This document shows, piece after piece, positions 1 to 6,400 of a stretch of DNA of 6,407 bases. The notes beneath the pieces were generated by a model, which saw nothing but the letters and a program-made list of their open reading frames with translations, did not search any database and was not told the DNA's origin. The translations under genes and the position numbers were made by a program. Source of the DNA: CAYSCX01 sp964429575 (GTDB taxonomy: Bacteria; Desulfobacterota; Binatia; Binatales; Binataceae); the NCBI GenBank assembly GCA_964429575.1, contig CAYSCX010000081.1:1-6407 (forward strand). The letters are read 5' to 3'. How positions within the stretch are numbered: the first letter of the stretch is position 1; each line of letters starts with the position of its first letter.

Positions 1-987
1 GCCGACATTGCCGAGGCGTTGGCGGTGCTTGGGCCGGAACTAGCGCTCGAACACAAGCTCGACGGCGCGCGCGTGCAGATTCATACCGGCGGCGACGACG
101 TACGAATCTATTCGCGCAAGCTCAACGAGATCACTCCGAGCCTGCCCGAAGTCGTCGAATGGTGCGCGCGACTCGGCGGCCGTCGCGCGATCTTCGACGG
201 GGAGGTCATCGCGGTCGAACCCGACGGGCGCCCGCGCGCGTTCCAGGAGCTGATGCGCCGCTTTGGGCGCGTCCGCGAAATCGAGCGGCTGCGCGCCGAA
301 CAACCGATCCGCTTGTACCTGTTCGATCTGCTCGCGCTCGACGACGCACTCGTGATCGACCGGCCGTATCGCGAGCGCATCGCCGCGCTCGAAGCGGTCG
401 CTGGCGGGGCGGGACTCGAGCTGGTCGGCAGATCCGAGCCGCCGTCACTCGCCGACGCACAGAAATTCTTCAATGATGCGATCGCGACCGGCTACGAAGG
501 CGTGGTGGCCAAGTCGCTCAAGAGCGCCTACACGCCGGGCGTGCGCGGGCGCGGCTGGGCGAAGGTCAAGCACGTGCTCACGCTCGATCTCGTCATTGTC
601 GCGGCTGACTGGGGCTACGGACGCCGCCACGGCTGGCTATCGAATTATCATCTCGCCGCGCGCGACGACCGCCGCGGTGGTTTCGCCGAAGTCGGCAAGA
701 CCTTCAAGGGGCTCACCGACGATCAGTTTCGCGAAATCACCGAGCGGCTGCTTCAACTCAAAGTCGCGGAGGATCGCGGGACTGTGGTTGTCAGGCCCGA
801 GGTGGTCGTGGAAGTCGCGTTCAACGACATCCAGCGAAGTCCGCAATACGAAAGCGGGATGGCGCTGCGCTTCGCGCGGATCGTGAGATTTCGCGATGAC
901 AAATCGCCGGAAGAAGCAGACACGATTTCGACGGTCGCCGAACAGTACGAACGCCAGCTCGTCAAGCCGCTGGCGGATCGGGAGTGA
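1..987 (+). CDS. lig: ATP-dependent DNA ligase (LigB/archaeal type), 5'-truncated by window edge
   Basis: Seals nicks in duplex DNA in the cytoplasm through a ligase-AMP intermediate formed with ATP. The reading frame is open from base 1, so the true start and the N-terminal DNA-binding domain (about 170-200 residues in this family) lie outside the window. Counting residue 1 at base 1, motif I KLDGAR has its adenylated lysine at residue 19 (bases 55-57). Then follow YSRKLNEIT (residues 37-45), motif III FDGEVIA (65-71), IIIa LYLFDLL (105-111), motif IV YEGVVAK (165-171) and motif V WAKVK (186-190). The OB-fold motif VI region is RFARIVRFRDDK (290-301). All catalytic motifs are present, so the visible part looks functional. 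The spacing and the wording around motif I (EHKLDGARVQIH) match the LigB/archaeal group rather than the short LigD-type or phage ligases. Such an enzyme is usually accessory to NAD-dependent LigA in bacteria and suggests a repair role; that is inference. Stop TGA at 985-987. Confidence 0.95.
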   Translation, partial: ADIAEALAVLGPELALEHKLDGARVQIHTGGDDVRIYSRKLNEITPSLPEVVEWCARLGGRRAIFDGEVIAVEPDGRPRAFQELMRRFGRVREIERLRAEQPIRLYLFDLLALDDALVIDRPYRERIAALEAVAGGAGLELVGRSEPPSLADAQKFFNDAIATGYEGVVAKSLKSAYTPGVRGRGWAKVKHVLTLDLVIVAADWGYGRRHGWLSNYHLAARDDRRGGFAEVGKTFKGLTDDQFREITERLLQLKVAEDRGTVVVRPEVVVEVAFNDIQRSPQYESGMALRFARIVRFRDDKSPEEADTISTVAEQYERQLVKPLADRE

Positions 988-1003
988 ACGACGCGCGCGC
1001 GGG

Positions 1004-1195
1004 CTAGTACTCCGCGTCCGTCAGCGCCATCGCGAACGCCTCGAGCTCCGACTCGCCGAAATCCTCGAACAGGAACTCTTCCACGCCGCCGACATCGTGG
1101 CGCCTCTCGAAAACGCCGCAGCACCAGCACGTCGGCCCGAGTTGGCGGGTCCGCAGTACGAATGTATGACTTCCGACTACTTCCACCCGTTCCAT
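1004..1195 (-). CDS. Small unrecognised protein, 63 aa, with CWCC motif
   Basis: I do not recognise a family. The predicted product starts MERVEVVGSH and ends LTDAEY. It contains a cysteine cluster CWCC (residues 23-26) followed by a strongly acidic C-terminal half, with an Asp/Glu-rich stretch at about residues 39-52. No membrane segment or signal peptide is visible, so it is probably cytosolic. Evidence that it is real: AGGAGG lies 8 bases upstream of the ATG, and about 50 of 63 codons end in G or C, almost all of them in the second half. The amino-acid mix is also balanced, not arginine-rich like the antisense frames here. The frame is open further upstream to an ATG at 1264 (86 aa), but that start lacks a good ribosome binding site and the strong site would then lie inside the gene. 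The stop is 16 bases from the convergent ligase stop. It lies downstream of the Nudix gene on the same strand, 135 bases away, so it could be read from its own promoter or from the operon. The cysteines could bind metal with partners or be redox-active; nothing decides this. Confidence 0.6.
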   Translation of the reverse strand: MERVEVVGSHTFVLRTRQLGPTCWCCGVFERRHDVGGVEEFLFEDFGESELEAFAMALTDAEY

Positions 1196-1330
1196 CGAAA
1201 CGGCCTCCTCGCATCGGAACCGGGGTGGCTTCAAGCGGCCGAGGGTATCAGTTCTGTACCACATCTCTCTAACCCTTGCTAATGGTCGAAACGGCGCGCC
1301 GACGTCAGATTTAGTAGCGACCTGGACTGC
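1196..1330. other. Intergenic stretch between Nudix gene and 63-aa gene
   Basis: This 135-base stretch is the largest gene-free stretch in the window. It holds the ribosome binding site of the 63-aa gene and a self-complementary decamer CGGCGCGCCG at 1292-1301. I see no convincing -35/-10 pair on the minus strand. There is also no stem-loop with a T-tract that would act as a terminator for the Nudix gene. Transcription of the 63-aa gene, whether by own promoter or by read-through, therefore stays open. Confidence 0.5.
1204..1209 (-). promoter_or_regulatory. Ribosome binding site AGGAGG for the 63-aa gene
   Basis: A full AGGAGG on the minus strand with an 8-base spacer to the ATG at 1193-1195. 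It is the best match to the Shine-Dalgarno consensus in the window. It decides the start of the 63-aa gene over the upstream in-frame ATG at 1262-1264. Confidence 0.7.
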
Positions 1331-1894
1331 TTAGCGATCCGAGCGCTCTCGCGCAACCCAGTCCGCGAGGGCCTGTCGCGTGGTGTCGAATGCGAGGTCG
1401 TCCCACGGGATTGCCGACGCCTCGTAGTAGCCGACTTCGGTCGCCTCGTCGGACACCGACGGCGGGGTTGGCCCGGGCTCCGCCAGGTACACCACCACGA
1501 CCGCTACTGGATTGCGGGGAGCAAAGTACACGCCGAGCAACTGACCCGCACGCACCTCGATGCGGACCTCTTCGGCAACCTCGCGCACGGCGGCGTCCTT
1601 GGGATGCTCGCCCAAATCGACGTAGCCGCCGGGAAACGTCCATCGCCCAAGCCCCGGCTCGATTCCACGCTTTAGCAACAGAACTTTGCCGCGCTCCACC
1701 ACGAGACACCCGGCTACGAGTTTCGGCGACGGAAAATCGACGAAGCCGCATCGCGCGCACACCTTGAAGCGCTTGCGGTCGGGCAGCACCTCGCGCGGCT
1801 GCATTTCGCCGCCGCACAGCGCGCAGAAGCGCACGTCGGCGGGATAGCGATGTTGCACGCGATGGTTCGCATGGACGGGACGGTCAACGCTCAT
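1331..1894 (-). CDS. Zinc-ribbon Nudix hydrolase, 187 aa
   Basis: A cytoplasmic hydrolase of the Nudix superfamily, which cleaves nucleoside diphosphates linked to another group using Mg2+. The substrate cannot be read from the sequence. Residues 24-49 form a four-cysteine zinc ribbon (C24, C27, C46, C49) in the CxxC...CARCG arrangement of the Nudix_N_2 type, followed by FPSPKLVAG, a usual linker into the Nudix fold. The Nudix box runs from G90 to I112 (G-x5-E-x7-REVAEE). E96, R104, E105, E108 and E109 are all present, so the metal site looks intact. The consensus glycine after EE is arginine (R111); relatives with this N-terminal ribbon often lack that glycine too. The C-terminal part (IPWDDLAFDTTRQAL) also matches the family. 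Length is normal for ribbon-plus-Nudix proteins. The ATG at 1894 is preceded by AAGGA with a 7-base spacer (1902-1906). The gene begins 16 bases after the stop of the VWA gene on the same strand, so it is probably the third gene of that operon, without an evident functional link. Confidence 0.93.
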   Translation of the reverse strand: MSVDRPVHANHRVQHRYPADVRFCALCGGEMQPREVLPDRKRFKVCARCGFVDFPSPKLVAGCLVVERGKVLLLKRGIEPGLGRWTFPGGYVDLGEHPKDAAVREVAEEVRIEVRAGQLLGVYFAPRNPVAVVVVYLAEPGPTPPSVSDEATEVGYYEASAIPWDDLAFDTTRQALADWVARERSDR

Positions 1895-1900
1895 CTGCCG

Positions 1901-1910
1901 TTCCTTCCTT
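1901..1910 (-). promoter_or_regulatory. Ribosome binding site of the Nudix gene (AAGGAAGGAA)
   Basis: The minus strand reads AAGGAAGGAA immediately after the TGA of the preceding VWA gene. The second AAGGA (1902-1906) sits 7 bases from the Nudix ATG. The site fills most of the 16-base gap, which fits co-transcription with the upstream gene. Confidence 0.65.
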
Positions 1911-4514
1911 TCACGCCGTGATGCGCCGTACGAGCGCCTCGCCGATAAGCAACAACATCGCGGCGACGATCAGGTATGCGCTGAACGACGTGCGCCGCTC
2001 GACCATCGGCCTCGTCAACGCGATGTCCGCGGGCGACGGATTGAGACGCCCGCCGGTCGCGGTCGCGAGCTGTTCCAGCAGCGCGTAATTCGGCGCGGGA
2101 CGCGGCACCTCCGCGCGCACCGCGGGACTGACGGTGTAAGCGAGCGGCGGGAGTTTCATCCGGCCGGTCTGTCCCTTCACTTCAATTCGATAGGTGCCCG
2201 GCTCGGCCGCTTCGATCGAGCCGTTGAACTCGCCCGGCACGTTCTCAGTGAGCACGGTATCGACGCGCGTGCCATCGGGCCGCGTGACCGTCGCGATCAC
2301 GAGATGGCTCGACGCGGTCGGACGCTCCGCGTAGTCGGTGAGCTTTATCTTGAGATGGCCGTTCTGATAGCCGAGCGCGACGTCAATTTTCTGCTGCTCG
2401 CCGCCCGTCTCCGGCATCATCCATTGCAGCAGGCGGTCCCACACCGGCGCGAACGCGTTTGCCTGCACCCACTCCGACGACCATCGGCCGCTCGCATCGG
2501 TGGTCACCGCCATCGCCTTGCCCGCGCCGCGCTTCCAACTCGCGACGATCGGTTCCGCCTTTCCCTTCCGATCGACGAACATGCTGAGCGTTGCGCCCGG
2601 TTTGAGGTCGGTGCTGACGTAACCCTTGAGCGCGGGCAGCGCGCGTCCCGCATAATCCTTCAGCACCGGATCGGGATTAACCGTTTGCGGCTTGAACTCC
2701 GTCTCGACCATCGTGCTCTGCCCGCCGTACTGGCGCACGTCCTCGAGAAATATCTCCGGCAGATTTCTCGGGCCGTCGGTCTGGTAATATCCGCCGCCGC
2801 CGTATTTGCTGATCGCCTGCAGGAGCGCCGCATTTACGTCGCGTCCGATCCCGATGGTTGAGATGGTCGTACCCGCGTCGCGCCGAAGCCGCGAGACGAG
2901 GTCGTAGTACATCGACGTGGTGCCGCCGGTTTCGCCGTCCGTCAGCACGACGATGTGCTTGATCTGCGCGGTGTTCTTCGCGAGCGACCGTTCGGCTTCC
3001 TGCAGCGCGGGCATCAGGTAGGTCTGACCCTGCGCGGCCAGCCGGCCGATCATCTCATCAAGGTAGGGACGCATCTTGCCAACCGGCGAGAGCGGGATGA
3101 GAACGAAGGCCTGCGAGTCGAAGCCGATGACGCCGATGAGGTCATCGTCCTTCATCGTCTTGACAACGGTCACGGCGGCGGCCTTCGCGTAGCGCAGTTT
3201 GTCGCCGCGGCTCATCGAGCCGGACTTGTCGATTACCAGCACCAACGCGCGCGTGCGCTCCTCGCGCTGCGGCGGTTTCATCACCACCGGCATCACCTTC
3301 GCGATCGGGCTTCGCTCGTAACCGCCAAGTCCGAAGCTTTTGTCGCCGCCCACCATCACCAGCGAACCGCCGCGCTCGACGTAATCAACCAGCGCGTTCT
3401 GCGCCGCGGGTGAGAGACGTTCCTGCGGCACGTTGTTGAGCATCACGACGTCGAAGCCCTTGAGGTTGCCGTTCCACTCGCCGCTGGTGAGCGCGAACAC
3501 TGCCGGCTCGAGCCCCATCCGCTTCACGACGCTTTCGAGATAGCGCGCGTCTTGTGCACTGCCGGTAAGAATCAGCGCCTTGCGCTGCGAGCCGACGCCG
3601 ACCCATCCGCGCAGCGAATCATCACCGGGGTAAACGTCGAGCGCGGCGTTATCGGGCGTGAACGTCGCGGTGTACGACTCCAGTCCCGCGTCTGCGGGGC
3701 GCACGGGAAAATCAATTCGCTCGGACCCCGGCGCAACCGTCACGTGGCGCTGCGCAATTGCGCGGTCGCCCTGTGAAATGCGAATTGTGCCTGCGGCGGG
3801 CGCGGTTCCCTGGTTCTCGACCGTCACGCCGAGCGAGAACGCCTGCGCCTTGTCGAGCGCGGATGGCAGCGTGAGTTGCGAGAGCGCAACGTTGGGTACC
3901 GGGCCGGTGTAGGGCGGCGTAAAGATGTCGAGCCGGATTCTCGCGGCGACCAGACGGGTGAGCGCGCGCTCCGCGCTTCCGCGATTCTCCCAACCGTCGG
4001 TCACCAGCACCGCGGGACCGCCTTCGGCGGCGGAGTCGGCCGCGAGCCGTTCGAGCGCGCGTCCGATGTCGGTCGATTCAGGATTGCACTCGGCGCACGG
4101 CGCCGCTTTGCGAAGCGTCTCCTCGACGCGTCCGGCCGAATCGGCGACCGCGTCGGCTGCAAACATTATCGCCGGGTCGTCGTCGCGATACTTGAGTTCC
4201 TCGCTGAGCAGATTCGCGGTCCACGCGCGCATCGCGGGTGTGATGCTCGCGGACGCATCGACCACCGCCGGACGCGAGGTTCCCTCGGTGCGAGTGACAG
4301 CTTCAGGGTTCGCGAGCGCCAACGCGAACAATGCGAGCACCACTGCGCGCATCGCCGGCGCATAGAGCCGCCGTCGTTCGCCCGCGTTGAATGCGCCCCA
4401 CGCGAACGCCGCCGCCGCGAGCACGAGCAGCCATAGCATCGCCGGATTCTCGAACGTCACGCCGTGGGTGAGGGCGCGCAGATCGGCCGTGAGAAGCGCG
4501 ATAATCGCGTTCAC
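1911..4514 (-). CDS. Membrane-anchored protein with two VWA domains and a GATase-like domain, 867 aa
   Basis: This belongs to the large bacterial VWA membrane proteins that accompany BatA-like proteins; their molecular role is unclear, and VWA domains usually bind protein partners through a metal ion. Domains in order: membrane helices at about 25-42 and 54-70; a first VWA domain (81-200) with MIDAS residues DASAS (86-90), T148 and D173 in LVTDGWEN; a beta-rich CARDB-like segment (about 205-295); a glutamine-amidotransferase-like fold (about 310-415); a second VWA domain (422-600) with DKSGS (429-433), T498 and D526 in LTDGETGG; a beta-rich region (600-800); and a membrane helix at 845-862. 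Basic residues in the 43-53 loop and at the C-terminus place the body in the periplasm. The only cysteines are C140 and C143 (CAEC), just before the MIDAS threonine of the first VWA domain. The amidotransferase-like part therefore has no catalytic cysteine and must be non-catalytic in that sense. The start is GTG at 4512-4514, overlapping the previous stop as GTGA and preceded by GAGGTGA (4519-4525), which points to translational coupling with the 603-aa protein. Confidence 0.92.
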   Translation of the reverse strand: MNAIIALLTADLRALTHGVTFENPAMLWLLVLAAAAFAWGAFNAGERRRLYAPAMRAVVLALFALALANPEAVTRTEGTSRPAVVDASASITPAMRAWTANLLSEELKYRDDDPAIMFAADAVADSAGRVEETLRKAAPCAECNPESTDIGRALERLAADSAAEGGPAVLVTDGWENRGSAERALTRLVAARIRLDIFTPPYTGPVPNVALSQLTLPSALDKAQAFSLGVTVENQGTAPAAGTIRISQGDRAIAQRHVTVAPGSERIDFPVRPADAGLESYTATFTPDNAALDVYPGDDSLRGWVGVGSQRKALILTGSAQDARYLESVVKRMGLEPAVFALTSGEWNGNLKGFDVVMLNNVPQERLSPAAQNALVDYVERGGSLVMVGGDKSFGLGGYERSPIAKVMPVVMKPPQREERTRALVLVIDKSGSMSRGDKLRYAKAAAVTVVKTMKDDDLIGVIGFDSQAFVLIPLSPVGKMRPYLDEMIGRLAAQGQTYLMPALQEAERSLAKNTAQIKHIVVLTDGETGGTTSMYYDLVSRLRRDAGTTISTIGIGRDVNAALLQAISKYGGGGYYQTDGPRNLPEIFLEDVRQYGGQSTMVETEFKPQTVNPDPVLKDYAGRALPALKGYVSTDLKPGATLSMFVDRKGKAEPIVASWKRGAGKAMAVTTDASGRWSSEWVQANAFAPVWDRLLQWMMPETGGEQQKIDVALGYQNGHLKIKLTDYAERPTASSHLVIATVTRPDGTRVDTVLTENVPGEFNGSIEAAEPGTYRIEVKGQTGRMKLPPLAYTVSPAVRAEVPRPAPNYALLEQLATATGGRLNPSPADIALTRPMVERRTSFSAYLIVAAMLLLIGEALVRRITA

Positions 4515-4525
4515 GCGCTCACCTC
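4511..4525 (-). promoter_or_regulatory. GTGA stop/start overlap with ribosome binding site, coupling the two membrane-protein genes
   Basis: The TGA of the 603-aa gene (4511-4513) overlaps the GTG start of the 867-aa gene (4512-4514). GAGGTGA lies at 4519-4525, inside the end of the first gene, with a 4-base spacer. This arrangement is typical of genes whose products are made in a fixed ratio and assemble together. Confidence 0.75.
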
Positions 4526-6322
4526 AACGCCACGACGGCGCCGTCGATAGACTAGTACGGCCTCGAACATCGCGAGCGCGATGATTGCGAGCAGCACCCA
4601 TGCGCCCACAGGCACGCGCTGTGTGATGGTCCGCGGCGCCGATTCGCCCGCCGCCACCTCGACGTGAATCGGCGCCGGGTGCGCAAGGTCCGACTCGGCA
4701 AAGTCCGCGAGGTTCACTGCGCGCGGCGTGCGCGCGCCGTTCGCGCCGATCAATTCATAGATGCCCTGCGCAGCGACCTCGCTGAACATGCTCCCCGGGG
4801 TGACCGCGGCGATTCTCCCCGATGGAAGCGCGACCTGCGTGGTCCCCGCCGGTACCAGCCAAGGCTGACCGGTGCGATAGCCGGTACTGTCCGCGCTCAG
4901 CCCCGCGAGATAACTCAGGACGTTGAGCGTCAGCACGGACATCGGGAGGTTGCGCCCGCCGAGATACGGAAAGAGATTGAATCCCGACGCGACGTATCGA
5001 TGTCCATCGCGCTCACCGCGCAGCAGCAGTCCGCCGTCCTGACCCTCGACCACCGCCGACATCCACGGGTGCACGGCGAACATTTCGCCGGCACGCAGAT
5101 TCAGCAGGCGGAAGTTCACCGAGTCGGCGAGCGGGTCGGTCTTTCGCCAGCTCGCGATCTGAACCGGATCGGCTTGCTTCACCACGAATCCGAGGGTCGG
5201 GGCGCCCGGCGGAGGCATCACGAACAGCGCATTGACCGGCGGAAGCTCTTTGGGCGCCGAGTACTCGAATACCGCGACGTCGGCGCCGGTGAGTTCCCAC
5301 GGCGCGTACGCATCCGGAGTGCGCGCGACTACGGCGACGCCGGGAATCGATTCGAGACCCTTTGCATCGTCCGGCGTCGGACTCACGAACAAAATCGACA
5401 CTGCGTGCATCGATCCGACCGTCGCATAGGCGGTGTTGTCGAGCGGAAAGCCGTCGGTCGGAAGCAGCTCGGCTCGATAGACATTCGCCGACGGCAGTTC
5501 GGGAAATTCGAGTTGGCCGGTCTCGCCGGGGCCGAGCACCGACTTTGCGTGTGCAAGCTCGCGGCCGTCGCCCGTGACGACTACTTCGAGGTCGCGCGTT
5601 TGCGCAGCGAAGTTCGCGAGCCGAATGCGCGCGTGGAGCGCCTCCGCGCCGAACACCTCGCGCCTGAGCACGAACGAACCGATCGCATAGTTCGGAATCG
5701 GTTCGCTGACGGCAAATGCCGTAATTACAGGCGCCGCGGCCGCCACAATCTGATGTGCGCCCGCATATATGACCCTGGTGTAGCGTCGCTCTGATGCGAG
5801 CGAACTCAACAGACCGCCGACCGCGGCGGAATCTGCGGGTGCGTCGGTGGGTACAACCTTCGCGATTGCAGCGCGCGCCTCGGCGATGCTCTTGAATGGC
5901 GGCGCGATTCGATGCGGATGCGGCGCGGTCAAATACACCGCGACTTCACCCGCCCCTTCGTGTGCAGCGAGCGCTTCGTCGAGCTTTTCAAGCGCGGCTT
6001 TGAAGCGGCTGCCGCCGCCCGGAAGCTCGGCCTGCGTTGCCGCCGAATTGTCGAGCACCACCGCAACCGGGCTGCTTGGGCGAAGCACGTACGGCCCCGC
6101 GACTGCGAGTACGGCGAGACACAGCAGCAGGAGTTCGAGGAAGAAGATCCAGTCGAAGCGCGGACGCCCGCCGAATCGCTCTGCGCGAAGTCCGCGCAGC
6201 GCGCGAAACGCGAGCACGCTGGAGACCGTGACGCGCGATGGCCGTTCGCGCGCGAGATACGCGAGTATCAATGCGGGCACCAGTGCCAGCAGCAAGAGCG
6301 CGCCCGGGTAGAGCAGTCCCAT
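4511..6322 (-). CDS. BatA-type membrane protein with degenerate VWA domain, 603 aa
   Basis: The N-terminus (LLYPGALLLLALVPALILAY, then RERPSRVTVSSVLAFR) is the BatA/aerotolerance-type membrane domain, with helices at about 4-22 and 58-76. A VWA-like domain follows (about 85-205), but its metal site is altered: DxSxS reads DNSAA (91-95) and the usual late TDG aspartate region reads IYAGAH (185-190). Metal binding is therefore doubtful. Residues 215-300 look like a beta-sandwich of CARDB type. Residues 305-475 resemble the amidotransferase-like region of this family, with FVMPPPG (367-373) and a GFNLFPYLGGRNLPM segment. A last helix (573-592) ends in a basic RRRRR tail. The basic loop 23-57 and the basic tail place the large middle part in the periplasm. 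Only one cysteine (C68, in a helix) is seen, so there is no enzymatic cysteine. The start ATG at 6320-6322 has AGGA 6 bases upstream. It is the first gene of the visible operon and overlaps the partner gene by 4 bases. It is probably a structural partner of the 867-aa protein; relatives often neighbour MoxR and DUF58 genes, which are not visible here. Confidence 0.88.
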   Translation of the reverse strand: MGLLYPGALLLLALVPALILAYLARERPSRVTVSSVLAFRALRGLRAERFGGRPRFDWIFFLELLLLCLAVLAVAGPYVLRPSSPVAVVLDNSAATQAELPGGGSRFKAALEKLDEALAAHEGAGEVAVYLTAPHPHRIAPPFKSIAEARAAIAKVVPTDAPADSAAVGGLLSSLASERRYTRVIYAGAHQIVAAAAPVITAFAVSEPIPNYAIGSFVLRREVFGAEALHARIRLANFAAQTRDLEVVVTGDGRELAHAKSVLGPGETGQLEFPELPSANVYRAELLPTDGFPLDNTAYATVGSMHAVSILFVSPTPDDAKGLESIPGVAVVARTPDAYAPWELTGADVAVFEYSAPKELPPVNALFVMPPPGAPTLGFVVKQADPVQIASWRKTDPLADSVNFRLLNLRAGEMFAVHPWMSAVVEGQDGGLLLRGERDGHRYVASGFNLFPYLGGRNLPMSVLTLNVLSYLAGLSADSTGYRTGQPWLVPAGTTQVALPSGRIAAVTPGSMFSEVAAQGIYELIGANGARTPRAVNLADFAESDLAHPAPIHVEVAAGESAPRTITQRVPVGAWVLLAIIALAMFEAVLVYRRRRRGVEVSA

Positions 6323-6328
6323 CGCAAA

Positions 6329-6332
6329 TCCT
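6329..6332 (-). promoter_or_regulatory. Ribosome binding site AGGA of the 603-aa gene, abutting a hairpin
   Basis: AGGA with a 6-base spacer to the ATG at 6320-6322 on the minus strand. The base of the 16-bp hairpin at 6333-6369 touches it directly, so in a transcript the hairpin would stand immediately upstream of the ribosome binding site. Confidence 0.55.
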
Positions 6333-6369
6333 AGCAGGCGGTTGAAAAAGGTATTTTCAACCGCCTGCT
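6333..6369. repeat. Perfect 16-bp inverted repeat with 5-base loop
   Basis: The arm AGCAGGCGGTTGAAAA (6333-6348) is exactly complementary to TTTTCAACCGCCTGCT (6354-6369) around the loop AGGTA. The stem is GC-rich at its base and A/T-rich at its tip, with no T-tract after it on either strand. It is therefore not a normal intrinsic terminator. Its form is that of a dispersed palindromic intergenic element (REP-like) or a leader hairpin. Only one copy is visible, so the repeat nature is inference. Confidence 0.75.
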
Positions 6370-6381
6370 CCCTCTCTCGCG

Positions 6382-6400
6382 TCTCCCCCAGAGGGGGAGA
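6382..6400. repeat. Perfect 8-bp hairpin with 3-base loop, next to the 16-bp hairpin
   Basis: TCTCCCCC (6382-6389) pairs exactly with GGGGGAGA (6393-6400) around AGA. It is separated by 12 bases (CCCTCTCTCGCG) from the larger hairpin. There is no T-tract in view on the + strand before the window ends. The pair of hairpins could be one composite intergenic element continuing beyond the right edge. Confidence 0.6.

Noticed and set aside
1..18. TTG at base 19 as the true start of the ligase
   Set aside because: The frame is open to base 1, and the upstream codons (ADIAEA) fit the usual run-up to motif I of LigB-type ligases. Starting at 19 would also remove the N-terminal DNA-binding domain, so the gene is cut by the window edge.
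753..1214. A 153-codon minus-strand frame running through the ligase 3' end and the small gene
   Set aside because: It overlaps the conserved OB-fold end of the ligase in antisense, is arginine-rich and has no ribosome binding site. The 63-aa frame explains the non-ligase part better.
1285..1303. Possible terminator around the decamer CGGCGCGCCG
   Set aside because: The decamer is self-complementary with no room for a loop unless the stem is shortened, and it is followed by only three T on the minus strand. It is not a convincing intrinsic terminator.
2428..2437. A second match to the hairpin arm (AGCAGGCGGT)
   Set aside because: It is only 10 bases long and lies in the coding sequence of the VWA gene, where it encodes part of DRLLQW. 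It has no inverted partner nearby, so it is a chance match.
4664..5794. A 376-codon open frame on the + strand
   Set aside because: It lies entirely antisense to the well-supported 603-aa BatA-type gene. Its product is rich in Arg and His, has no recognisable domain, and is a usual by-product of high-GC coding sequence.
1911..6322. The VWA/BatA pair as a phage-defence module
   Set aside because: Known defence-associated VWA proteins are mostly cytoplasmic and sit with nucleases, proteases or AAA+ effectors. Here the domains are predicted to be periplasmic and no such effector or mobile-element context is visible.
6326..6350. Promoter-like TTGAAA on the minus strand upstream of the 603-aa gene
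   Set aside because: At the proper spacing the -10 position reads CTGCTA, a poor match, and the transcript would begin within the ribosome binding site. The TTGAAA is part of the hairpin arm.
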